A DNA stretch of 64,000 bases from Telopea speciosissima. Its lineage: Eukaryota > Streptophyta > Magnoliopsida > Proteales > Proteaceae. A program made the position numbers and the translations under genes. The notes beneath the pieces are model-generated. The model was given only the letters and a program-made list of their open reading frames with translations, was not told the origin of the DNA and searched no databases. Shown here in pieces: positions 1-9,400 of this stretch (position 1 is the first letter of the stretch; every line of letters starts with the position of its first letter). The DNA lies in NCBI RefSeq assembly GCF_018873765.1, contig NC_057926.1:53581378-53645377 (forward strand). Reading direction: 5' to 3'.

Positions 1-44
1 CTAGGAATTTTCAGACTCTCTTGCAATTAATATCTACTGCCTAG
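1..44 (+). CDS. 3' end of a UGT78-type glycosyltransferase (partial, runs off left edge)
   Basis: Thirteen in-frame codons plus TAG encode the C-terminal tail RNFQTLLQLISTA. This matches the last residues of the intact UGT78 gene at 13897-15726, and the following ~500 bases also match the 3' flank of that gene (from 15727). The rest of the gene lies outside the window, so intactness cannot be judged. It is evidence for a fourth UGT78 copy in this local array, most closely related to the 13897 copy rather than to the copies at 6524 and 34366. Confidence 0.85.
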   Translation, partial: RNFQTLLQLISTA

Positions 45-560
45 TATACCAAACATATGTACTAGGTCCCTCCTTAGCATGGAAATAAATGTACTCTTTC
101 ATTTTCTTTTTAGGGTTTTTATCAAATGCCTCTCTCCCATATGTACAAATGCATCCCTGAAAGTTTATTAATTTTAAATGCACTGTCACTTTCCAAACTT
201 TGTAACAATTAGTCCAGACCGTTATTCTGTTCTTTTTCTGTACATGATTAGACAATTCTGCCCTTGATCAATGTATAAAGTAACAAAAATGCTTTTACTT
301 GAAAAAAAAATAAAAAATCCTGTAACTCATCTTCCCCAAATCGATCAGGGTTTGAAATTTGTAAAATTGTAAGTTTTTTTCTATTTGAAGACTAGTTAGA
401 TTTGCAAAGAGCATTAAAGTTAGGAACGTTGGGGAATGGTTGATTCTAATTTTCACAAAGTTTCCCGAATCATTCTTTCGGTCATCAAAGCAGCTTTGCT
501 CACTAACTTTCTCGTGTCGGCCACATTTTAATTTTAGTCCGAGAATGAGGATTAGAAATA
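45..560 (+). repeat. Duplicated UGT78 3' flank
   Basis: This stretch aligns base for base, with scattered substitutions and small gaps, to 15727-16370 downstream of the intact UGT78 gene. It marks the extent of the duplication that produced these two copies. Part of it (about 105-300) is a dispersed repeat that also appears in inverted orientation at about 31730-31895. No gene is seen in it. Confidence 0.75.
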
Positions 561-1797
561 ACTGTAGGAGTTAAATATCATGGGCAACAAGTATAAGACT
601 AGAAATACAATAAACAAATAGTAAATACAAAACTTATCTGATTGGTATGGCAGATAGTATTGCACCGCATCAACAACACGTGTCCTCGTGTAATCTGAAT
701 AATAAATGGTAGAGTTGAGTCTCATCAAACGATGCTCTCCTTAAGGTTTTTAGATGCCCCAATTGCAATCCGGGTTGACCATGCATCTATACCTCCAAGA
801 TAAAACAACTCTCTAATCACATAGGTTGCAGTTCCAAATATGATTACAAAAGGTGTTCAAAGGCTATATTCACCAACTCATTGACACTGACCAACTACAA
901 TGGGAAAGAAAACATAAACTAGAAATGCTTCTAATTACACATGTTTTCAAAACCAATTGTTTGAGAATGAGCAAGACCTCCTCTCTTTATATAAGAGAGG
1001 AGGAGACACCAGTAAGGGATGTCTCCAAGAAATATGCCCCAAAACACGTGTCTTTTCTCATAAGGCTTGTTTGTTAGCCATTTAAACAAGTCTTCCAATA
1101 GACACCCATTGGCTATTTAAATGTCTATAAAGCAAAGACATAACCCTCTAACACATCCAACAAAAACGTGCTTTGAATCTTTAATTTTAAGGGTAAATTA
1201 TAGTGCCACCCCCTGAGGTTTGTATAAATTACAGTACGACCCCCTGTGTTTCCAAATTATACAGCTACACCCCCTCAGCTGACGGTAAGTGGATGGTGTT
1301 AACTTATACATTTTATATACCAACTTTGCCCTCGTCTAATATGTTGTTTAAACTTAGTGGAAATTCCATCTTTGCCCTGATGTAAGATTATAACCCAAAC
1401 CCTTTTACCGTTTTCTTCCCCAAATGTGAAGTTGCTACCATCGCTGGCCTGCAAATCCATCGCTGACCTGCAACTGCAACTCCATCGCTAACCTGCAAAT
1501 CCAAATGTGAAGTTGCTTCCATCCCCATTGGTGAACTACAACTCCATCGTACAGGTATACATCTATTTCTCTCTCTCATCTATTCTTCCTCTATGCTTGC
1601 TCTCTCCGATTTTTTTTCGTTTCTCTCAGTCATTTGCTATTAACCCTAAAAAAATCTGTTCCAACACAAGCAGGTCAGAACTCAGAACTAGAGAAATAAA
1701 CTTCTCCTCTCAATCATCTCTAGCTATCTAGTTAGTTAATAATTTTCTTCTAGCTAGCTCTAATAAATTAAGGGATTTAATTGATTTGAGGTTGCAG
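561..1797. other. Intergenic, repeat-like, no gene recognised
   Basis: No coding similarity recognised. About 1195-1385 has the look of a dispersed plant repeat (several CCCCCTGAGG/CCCCCTGTG blocks spaced by AT-rich sequence). About 975-1020 contains a TATATAA-like box beside a short palindromic GAGAGGAGG stretch, so it could be an old LTR, but no second LTR or target-site duplication was found. The expected first exon of the downstream MYB gene was looked for here and not found. Confidence 0.4.
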
Positions 1798-2724
1798 GGC
1801 TGCAAGGTGTGGAAAGAGTTGCAGACTGAGATGGATTAACTACCTAAGACCAGAGCTGAAAAGGGGTTCTTTTTCTGAACAAGAAGAAAGAACCATCACT
1901 GATGTTCATAGAATTCTAGGCAACAGGTTTGTCTGTGTGATCCAATTCGTTAAAGTCCCAACCCATCAAATTTCTCAGCATTTCCGATTTCTCATCAGAT
2001 GAAGTTCCTTAATTTATTTATTTTTCACAGATGGGCCCAGATAGCTAAGCATCTACCAGGAAGAACAGATAATGAGGTGAAGAATTTCTGGAACTCATGC
2101 ATTAAGAAAAAGCTGATTGCACAAGGATTGGACCCAAAAACTCACAATCTCCTCCCTTCTCATCAGTTTACCAGCAATAAAAATAACAATGCATGCAATA
2201 ATCTTCATATCTACCAAGAACCCACTTCAATTTTCTCAGTAAATTCACAGATGAGAGATGGACCAATGAACACAAGTTCACTTTTTATCACATTGCCACC
2301 ACCACCACCTCCTCCTCCTCCTCATCCATCTTTTGCATATACTACTTCTACTCAAATTCATACTCCATTTCATGAAACCATGACAATTATTAATCCCTCC
2401 TATGAATACCAAAATCCCAATCTTGCTTGGAATGTTAAAGGCCAAAACTTGCAGGTTTCTTTTGATTTTGCTAGTCGATCTTCTATTGATCAGAGCATCC
2501 CTATCTCCTCATCTCCAATAATTCCATCTGGGTTTGGGTTTTTAGATGAGAATCTCATGTGGGGTGCTTGTGGTGTTGAACCCTTTGAGCCTCCAAGGCA
2601 AGAAGAGATGCAACCATTACAACAAGAAAAGAGAGCCCAGGAGGTATATAAAGCTGAGTTCAATGAAACCAATGAAGTGAAGGGTGGTGGTGGTGGTCAT
2701 CAGGATATGCAGATTGGTATATAA
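1798..2724 (+). pseudogene. R2R3-MYB transcription factor remnant lacking exon 1
   Basis: Exon 2 (1798-1926) encodes the R2/R3 junction with [16 protein letters not shown] and continues to ILGNR. A GT-AG intron (1927-2030) follows, and exon 3 (2031-2724) starts [20 protein letters not shown] and ends the R3 repeat. The C-terminal region is low complexity with a run of nine prolines (about 2297-2323). In the family, exon 1 encodes the N terminus and most of R2; it is absent from the 750 bases upstream. At the exon 2 start the usual CTGCAAAGGTGTGG is CTGCAAGGTGTGG, one A short, which puts the exon boundary out of frame. The R3/linker resembles MYB26/MYB67-type proteins of secondary-wall regulation, but the clade call is only moderate. 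A Copia fragment begins directly after the stop. Confidence 0.75.
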
Positions 2725-2734
2725 TAACATTGGA

Positions 2735-3157
2735 TTATATTCCTTGATTTGTATTGCTCTCAATGGCGAGTATATATACAAGTTTACATAAGCAATCTCC
2801 TAGCTCTTTAATCTAGGAAATAAATTACAAGGATTACAAATAAAATCAAAACAAATAAAATCAAATATTGTGTTTCCCTATTGAAGAGATTGAGCCTTGG
2901 AAGGAAAGATCTTGTGATTACATGTGATCACATATGAAGATTGTGCCCTGTAACGAATGATACTGTGATCACATGTGAGTGGCTGAGAAAGGAGAGGATA
3001 TCTGTCGATATCTCTCAATACACCCCCTCAAGGTGGAGAATTGGTTGGCCGAATCTTCAGCTTGTCTCTCAAGAAAATGAACCTAGTCGTGCCAAGTGCT
3101 TTGGTAAATGTGTCGGCCAGTTGATCATGTGTAGAGATGAATTGAACCTGTAACTGT
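2735..3157 (-). mobile_element. Ty1/Copia fragment: pol C terminus plus 3' LTR
   Basis: On the minus strand, 3157 to about 3030 encodes a Copia-type tail containing QLADTFTKAL and LRDKLKIRP, the standard C terminus of the Copia RNase H region. A purine-rich tract (plus strand 3023-3030, CCCCCTCA) follows, then an LTR starting TGTATTG (plus 3022 downward), so the PPT-LTR order is correct. The LTR runs to about 2735, abutting the MYB remnant. The rest of the element is missing; the 3157 edge coincides with the start of the segmental duplication. No open frame survives beyond the tail. Confidence 0.7.
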
Positions 3158-3757
3158 TTCTTTTTAGGGGCAACCAAACAAACTACTTTCTCTTTTTGGA
3201 CAAAAGAAAAGAAATTTGCATTACTTAATTACCATGTACAAAGGGACCACTAATATGTCCAAGTGTGAAAGTGTAGAAAAAGAAGAGAACACTGTGGGAC
3301 TCTTATTTTCTCAAAGTGATGGCTCCTCTTTTGGACTTCATTCTTAAAAAAAGAAAAATAGGTGAACGAAGGGGCCCCAAAATCGTTGGACTTAAGGTGG
3401 CTCCAATGCTTCATCCAAAGTTAACATCTTTCCTATTAAATAGGGGCGAGAGGATATCTTCATTCTCTAATTCTCTACGGCCTGATTTAGTATGATTTCT
3501 ATTCCAATTCCAAGGGGATGATTTCTATTTTGGAAATTGTTCGGTGATTTTTGCACCTTTATTTTAACGAAATAGAAATCAAGTGGAATATAAATTATGA
3601 AATAGCTGAGGAGCTATTTCAGATTTTCTATTTCATGTGATTTCACTCTTGCTTTTTAATGAGCAATTGGTTAATTTGATGGGCAAAGTCGCAATTTCAA
3701 GTTCAAAATAAAGGGAAATTTAGATGTAGCTCCCCTGAGGTAAAGCCTAATTACAGA

Positions 3758-3943
3758 CAAATCATTATCCCCTGAGGTTCGCTGACCGGTATGGTTGTGC
3801 GGTTGCTCTCATGGGAGGGAGGGGGGCTGAAATGACCATTCTACCCCCTGACCGAACACACTGTTCGGGTGGGGTCCATCCCCCTTTTATTAGAGGCACT
3901 AGGGAACCATAACGGGCAGGGGAACCACAAGTGATAAAAATTC
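3758..3943. mobile_element. Mutator-type foldback MITE with 9-bp TSD
   Basis: It is flanked by direct repeats AATTACAGA at 3749-3757 and 3944-3952. The duplicate block (near 32510) has a single AATTACAGA and no insert, giving the empty site. The 186-bp insert has imperfect inverted ends (right end GTGATAAAAATTC) and half of the GAAATGACCA...CCCC core seen in related elements. A 9-bp TSD and long inverted ends point to the Mutator superfamily. It is non-coding. Confidence 0.82.
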
Positions 3944-5085
3944 AATTACAGACCCACACGTGAGTTTTGGATATTTACGCGTACCTCTCCTGCTTTCTCA
4001 AATAATTAATAAGTAAACCTGCTCTGTTGACTTGGGACTGAAAACATTAGAATTGTTCAAATGTTTGACCAAAATTCCCTTCATGTTAAAATAAACCTAT
4101 TTCTTCCATTACTTGCTCTGTGGAGCAATAACAAACCGAAAGCAGAACACCGCCGCTTCTTCTTGTTGCGACTACACCCCCGCCATTCTTGCTTTTGTGG
4201 CTATTCCTCTGCCATTCTTGCCGCTGATTTGAAACAACCTACTAATGGCTTCTGACAACCTAAAAATGTGGAGTTACTACTGAGATCAGCTACCTGCAAC
4301 CATTCTACCACTTTGCTGCCATGGTCACTGAGGTTGAGAAGCAGGTAGGTAATAGTATTGCGGAAAATAAAAACAACAAGGGGATGTCAGGGTTACAAAG
4401 GAGAGACATTTGCTCCAGCGGTGATGCTCATAGGATTTTGGCAACAAGGAATGGCGGTTTAGGGGATAGGAGGAGGTGGGGGCATGTTGCAGGGTGGCGC
4501 GGGATTACAAGGGTGGGTGATGCAGGTAGTGGTGGTGTCTGTGGTGGAGGTAGTGGTACGTGCAAGATGAATGAGAAAGGAGAATGAATGTTTTGTCTAG
4601 TTTTGTAAACTTAAACCATAGTTGGAAAATTGGGTTTTGACTAGGCCAAATCACCCGAGTTGAGTCAAAATTTTGGAAAACCTGGGGAAGAGTCGTGTAG
4701 ATTAGGTTAGGGTAAAAAATGATGAGATTTGGTCATAAATCATCTGAGTCAAATAAGACTCAATATTTTTACCCGAGTAATGATAGACTTTGCAAGTTTA
4801 GTCATTTTTTTAAAATCCATAAAATCGATTCACTTAAAAATTGAGTTGAGTAAAATAGTAAAATTTTATTCTAAAGTAGTAATAAATCCTCAATTCCTTG
4901 TCTTCCTTCTATTGTTCAATGGTATAAACTCAAAATGCATTGACATGTGATTCTTTAATTTTTTCTATATATTTTTTTTGTTTTTTAGTTACTAATTTAT
5001 ACATATTTATTGCATAAAAAATTAAAAAAAAAAGTGACTCGCCATGACTGGGTTTGACAAGGCCGAATCACCTGGTTTTTCTGAA

Positions 5086-5242
5086 GAGTTGAGCTCGTCT
5101 CCAGGGAGGCGTGCGCCCAAGGTGCTGCCACGGGGCATCCAGGGGCTGAGCTGTGCCGCACACATTTTGACGCATGCCTAGGGATGTGTGGAGCACAGCC
5201 CAATGGCTGGCAGCGCCCTGACAATTCCCTGCTCCTTGCTCC
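5086..5242. mobile_element. Small insertion element with 9-bp TSD
   Basis: It is flanked by TTTTCTGAA at 5077-5085 and 5243-5251. The paralogous block (near 33640) lacks the insert. The 157-bp sequence is GC-rich and non-coding, and resembles about 57545-57680 in the same orientation. The 9-bp TSD suggests Mutator-type mobilisation, although its terminal inverted repeats are weak. Confidence 0.75.
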
Positions 5243-5415
5243 TTTTCTGAAAGGCAAGTCGAGTAAAAAACCAGATTTTCCAACTATATATGGCTTAACC
5301 ATTTTTTTTTTTTCGTATTTTTGTTGGCTGAAACCCAAAAGAAGATAATTATGTAGTTCTCCATAAATGTTTTGCCTCCACCTATAATACAAAGTCAAAA
5401 ATACCCACCGTTTCT

Positions 5416-5603
5416 TGGACTTAACTCCTCTCAGGTTCCCTGCTCGGTCAGGTTCGTAGGTTCCTCTCATAGGGTACCGGAAATGACGACCTCACCCCCT
5501 GCCTGAACAGACTACTTGAGTGGGGTGAGGTCGTCATTTCCGCCCTCCCTATGAGAGGAACCTATGAACTTGACCGGGCAGGGAACCTGAGAGGAGAAAA
5601 ATT
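5416..5603. mobile_element. Mutator-type foldback MITE with 8-9-bp TSD
   Basis: The 188-bp element is nearly a perfect hairpin: the arm starting CTCCTCTCAGGTTCCCTGC is repeated in inverted form up to CCTGAGAGGAG. The arms meet at a palindromic core, 5479-5541. Flanks are ACCGTTTCT (5407-5415) and CCCGTTTCT (5604-5612), 8 of 9 identical. The duplicate block near 33850 has one CCGTTTCT and no insert. No coding capacity. Confidence 0.87.
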
Positions 5604-5826
5604 CCCGTTTCTCAATTCCATGTGGACACCATCTAAATCCCTCAACACTCGACAATGAGCGTGGGAAAACTCAGTCCTAAAAGGCTAAAACCATGGTTTT
5701 ATTGCATGGTATCGGATCGGGTATCAGTCACCTCCGATATGGTATTAGCATGGATCGGCTGTATCAAACAAATAAAAAAAAAAAAAAAGAATTTGTAACT
5801 GTTTTACGCTTATACATACCGTGTCA

Positions 5827-6090
5827 TAGGGATGTAAACAGATCGGATTCGGCTCGGATAGTGCTATATCCGCATCCGATTAGCTTTCGAACGGATTCGG
5901 ATAGTGCTAAACGGATACAGACACAGATACGGATTGGATATTTTATCAGTTTACATGTAAATATAGCTTTTCGGATAGCTATAGCCTATCTGTATCTGTA
6001 TCTGTTTAGCTTTCGGATGGATTTGGATAGTGCTAAATGGATATGGACACGAATACGGAAACGGATTTTGACTATTCATTTACATCCTTA
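5827..6090. mobile_element. hAT-like MITE, copy 1
   Basis: The 264-bp insert has terminal inverted repeats TAGGGATGTAAA / TTTACATCCTTA and is flanked by CGTGTCA at 5820-5826 and 6091-6097 (8-bp window with one mismatch). The paralogous block near 34120 has the empty site. Internally it repeats CGGAT/ATCCG-rich units. The 8-bp TSD and short TIRs fit the hAT superfamily. The only long ORF across it (5693-6109) is not genic. A second copy is at 40037-40318. Confidence 0.85.
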
Positions 6091-6152
6091 CGTGTCACCA
6101 ATAAGATAAACATGCTACCGGGATTGGCCACTAGCAAAACCATTAAACGATG

Positions 6153-6327
6153 GATCATTATCACCTCCAATTCTGTCACCCTACAATCCCTCACATAGGA
6201 GCTGAAATGACCACCTATCCACTGCCTGAACACACTGCTCAAGGTGGGGTAGGGTGGTCATTTCAGCTCCTATCCGAGGGATTGGAGGGAATTGGAGGGG
6301 TGTCAGAATTGGAGGAGATAAAAATTC
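6153..6327. mobile_element. Foldback MITE of the ~187-bp family (TSD not resolved)
   Basis: The inverted arms (from ATTATCACCTCCAATT to AATTGGAGGAGATAAAAATT) surround the core 6201-6270, with GAAATGACCACC paired to GGTGGTCATTTC. It is absent from the paralogous block near 34160-34190, where a few bases also differ, so the exact ends and TSD could not be fixed. Terminal bases GATAAAAATTC match the elements at 3758 and 10796. Confidence 0.7.
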
Positions 6328-6523
6328 TACCTGAAACCATGCCTACGTTTCTAACTACCTAATATTCAAACATATATTTTTTTGTTTTTGTGGTCTTTCT
6401 AATGAAGACCTAACATTCAAACAAACATGAAGCGCGTGCAGACACGCAGCAACACCCAAGTTCATAACACTTATCAATTCCCTCCCTCTACATTCTCAAA
6501 CCAAGCCCTCCTCCTCCTCAGCC

Positions 6524-7695
6524 ATGGATGAAACATGTTATCACTATGGCGCCTCAAACAAAGATCCCCACGTTGCTGTCCTCTCGCTCCCATTCTCCAG
6601 CCACCCTATGGCTCTCTTCATGCTCGTCCGTCGATTAACTGCCGCCGCTCCAGATGTGATGTTCTCATTCTTCGACACTGCAAAATCCAATGGCATTATC
6701 TTCAAGAACATTGACAATGGCCTTCTTCAGAATCTAAAAGCTTATGATGTAGATGATGGGATACCAGAAAACTACGTATCCACAGGCAAATGGGAGGAGG
6801 AAATCGAGTTTTTCATGGCCGAGACGCCGTTGAATTTTAACAAGGGTATAGAGGTCGCAGTGGTGGAGAAAGGAAGGATGATAACATGTTTGATGAGTGA
6901 TGCTTTCTGGTGCTTTGTCGAACCATGCACGTAAATCTCTTGTCTCATTTTTATGTATGTGCTTGTTTTTCTTTTGTGTTTTTGATTGATCTTGCACATA
7001 TCGATTTTGTGTATTTCTAACACCACAAACAGAAATTTGAAAATGTTGTTTTCATAACCTCAACATTACCTGAGTCTTCAACCATCATATATATTTCTTT
7101 AATAGTCCGCGTCACTAGACCACAAATTAATAGTGTTCAATTCAATGGTATCTATGGAAAGTCATTCTTAAAAGCTTTTTTTGTGGGATCGATCACTCTT
7201 TAATAGTGTTCAATTCAATGGTATCAAGGAACAATTACCGGTTAGTTTCCTAAACAGGACAAGGGAGTGGGGACTCATAGTCCTTTGGGCTCCTCAGTTT
7301 CGTGTCCTACAACACACAGCGGTAGGTGTGTTCATGACACATTGTGGATGGAATTCAGTATTAGAGAGTATCTTGGGTGGGGTTCCGGTGATCGGCCGTC
7401 CGATTTTCGGCGACCAACCCTTGAACTTACGGTTTATTTCGGACGTATGGGGGGTTTTGGAATTAGAATTGATAATGGGGTCTTTACCAAAGATGGAGTA
7501 ATTAAAGGACTAGAATTGATTTTGTTCAACGAGGAAGGAAAGAAAATGATGGAGAAGGTTCAAGCCTTTAAAAAGCTTGCAGAAAAGGCAATTGAAGGTG
7601 ATGGTAGTAGCTCCACTATGAGTTTCAAGACACTGACCTTGCAAATAGTCTCTTTTATCAAACAGCCACCCTATATGGATGACGACCACCTTTGA
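6524..7695 (+). pseudogene. UGT78-type flavonoid glycosyltransferase pseudogene (copy A)
   Basis: Exon 1 starts MDETCYHYGASNKD and follows the UGT78 N terminus, including the catalytic-His region FSSHPMALF, as far as MSDAFWCF near 6914. There a 775-bp segment present in the sister copy (34757-35531) is missing, joining exon 1 into intron sequence. A second gap removes the intron end and about 450 bases of exon 2, with a 22-base templated filler at 7204-7225. The PSPG box survives ([10 protein letters not shown] to GDQ, Gln at the last position). A G run at about 7448-7453 is one G shorter than at 36512, shifting the frame before the C terminus, which ends MDDDHL as in the sister. It cannot encode a working enzyme. 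Confidence 0.93.
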
Positions 7696-8044
7696 TACGA
7701 TGGGACACAAATTCTATGAATGATGAGATCCATGTAAGGTGACACCCCACGTGGGGGAGTTGATTCCAACTCAAAATTAATAGTCACTTAAGTTCGAAGC
7801 TTAATTTGCTTGGTCTCGATTTGTATTTTTGATTTGTTGGAAATCAGAATTTTCTGCGGGTACATGCATGGTCGTGGTTTGTATCTTGATAAAGACCCTC
7901 TTTAGCATATAATAAATAAATTTACTTAATATTTTCTTTTGGGTGCAGCCAAACAGACGTACCACTCACTTGATTCATTATGTGCCCTAACCATACTCTA
8001 TCATATTAATATGATATCTATATCTATCTATCTATTATATAAAA

Positions 8045-8222
8045 GTAGGGAGAAAGTTCTCTGTCTGGACCGGAGTGTGGCCTATGCCAGCATTTCCATG
8101 AGTCTATCTCTCTCCTCCTCATTTGAAGACACCTCTGTCCCCTTGTTTTAAGGAGCTAGGGAGAGATAGACACATGGGAGTGTTGATGTAGGCCACACTC
8201 CGGGTCAGAAAACTACTTCCCA
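8045..8222. mobile_element. Foldback MITE shared by both duplicate copies
   Basis: Inverted arms GGGAGAAAGTTCTCTGTC ... and their complement near ACTTCCCAT surround GGAGTGTGGCCTA / TAGGCCACACTCC. The same element is present at about 37110-37289 in the other duplication copy, so it inserted before the duplication. The preceding (TATC)n stretch is also shared. It contains no gene. Confidence 0.7.
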
Positions 8223-8665
8223 TAAATGTATGAAGGACATTTTGAATTTTTGATATATTTTTTTCATTTGATAAAAATTCTCATCCTTTTATTAATGGAT
8301 ATATTTTAGTTTCAGTAAAATCCCTCCAAAACTTATTTTAGTTTAATTTGTTCTCAATAAAAATTTAGGGGAAGAATTGAACCGGTGAAATCGGACCGCA
8401 TTGAACCAAACTAGTTCGAATCGGGGCTTATTTGTTCGTACAAACCTGTGCAGTTGAAGTAACACAAATATCGCTGGTAGTCAGTCCATTTCCATCAGCC
8501 GACCGGTGAGAGTAAAAAGTATAGGATATGTTTGGTATTTCTTCCATCAATCATCTGGATCTACGCCAATGTTCGATTCCAGTTGTTGTCTCAATCGTCT
8601 TCTCATAAAGTTCTAACAGTCATTTCTGGAATAGAAACATGGCCCAGTCAATTTTGTATGGCAAC

Positions 8666-9395
8666 TGATGAGGCATAAAACACCCCACCAATCAGAGGCT
8701 GCCACGTGGTCGACCTGAGGTCAGTCCAAGAACCGAACTGAGCTGAGCAGGAAATTGGGCCGACCCGGTCTCCGATGGGTCACCTAATAGAGCCGAGCTC
8801 ACACAAGTCAGCCATAAACTCCTGACCGAGCATACACAGGACAGCCTAGGCCGAGTTGACTGCCGAGACCGACCTAACAGGCCGACCTCCTAGGCCGAGG
8901 TGACTACCAAGACTGACCTACCAGGCCGACCTAATAGGCCGACCTCCGAGGCCGAACCCTCCTCCATAGAAGCTACCATAGCGCCCCACCGGGGATCGTG
9001 GGGCCACGTCAGCACATCCCGAGAATCACGGGATAAGGATCAAGCCACGATCCCAACGCAATACGAAATCACACTTTACATGGACTCTTACCTTAATAAG
9101 AGCCTGAAAATAGCTCTCCACTCCGCTCACGCGAGAGAGCCTTCCAAAAGAAGGACTCCTACCATACTAGGACTCTCCCAATCGCCTCATCTCATCCTCA
9201 CTCTATAAATACCCAGGTATAGAGCACCATTCCTCATCTCGCTTTTTACTAGCTGTTACGCTGTTGCACTGGTGATCTAACTTGAGCATCGGAGAGTCCT
9301 AGGCTGGAGCCACATCGGCCCTCTTGTGCTCATCACTTGGTCCTTGCAGGCTCATCCGTGGGCGAACCAAGCGTCGGAGATTTCCACACGCAACA
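8666..9395 (+). mobile_element. Solo LTR (Ty3/gypsy-like), 5-bp TSD GCAAC
   Basis: The 730-bp sequence starts TGATGAGGC and ends CGCAACA, flanked on both sides by GCAAC (8661-8665, 9396-9400). A TATA box, CTATAAATA, lies near 9203 and is followed by the CATCGGAGAGTCCTAGGC-type sequence seen in plant gypsy LTRs. No internal domain or second LTR is present, so it is a solo LTR left by unequal recombination. Tandem AGGCCGACCT/AGGCCGAG units occupy about 8850-8960. The ORF at 8900-9208 lies inside it and is not a gene. Confidence 0.88.
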
Positions 9396-9400
9396 GCAAC

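Larger units (their letters stand above)
3158..8307 (+). repeat. Segmental duplication, left copy (copy A)
   Basis: This block is collinear with 31898-37372, from a shared TTCTTTTTAGG start through a UGT78 gene to a shared AT-rich end near TTAATGGATATATTTT. Copy A differs by several small insertions (3758-3943, 5086-5242, 5416-5603, 5827-6090, about 6153-6327) and by two large deletions inside its UGT gene. Outside the UGT no exon is recognised; about 4321-4587 has an ORF that is not maintained in the other copy. Confidence 0.88.

Noticed and set aside
4321-4587. 88-codon ORF in the left duplicate block
   Set aside because: The paralogous sequence near 32880 has a 4-base length difference inside it (at the GGGT(T/C)ACAA... 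segment), so the frame is not conserved.
5693-6109. 138-codon ORF
   Set aside because: It runs through the hAT-like MITE at 5827-6090 and its repeat units, and is absent from the paralogous block.
8900-9208. 102-codon ORF
   Set aside because: It lies entirely inside the solo LTR 8666-9395 and crosses its tandem repeats and promoter.
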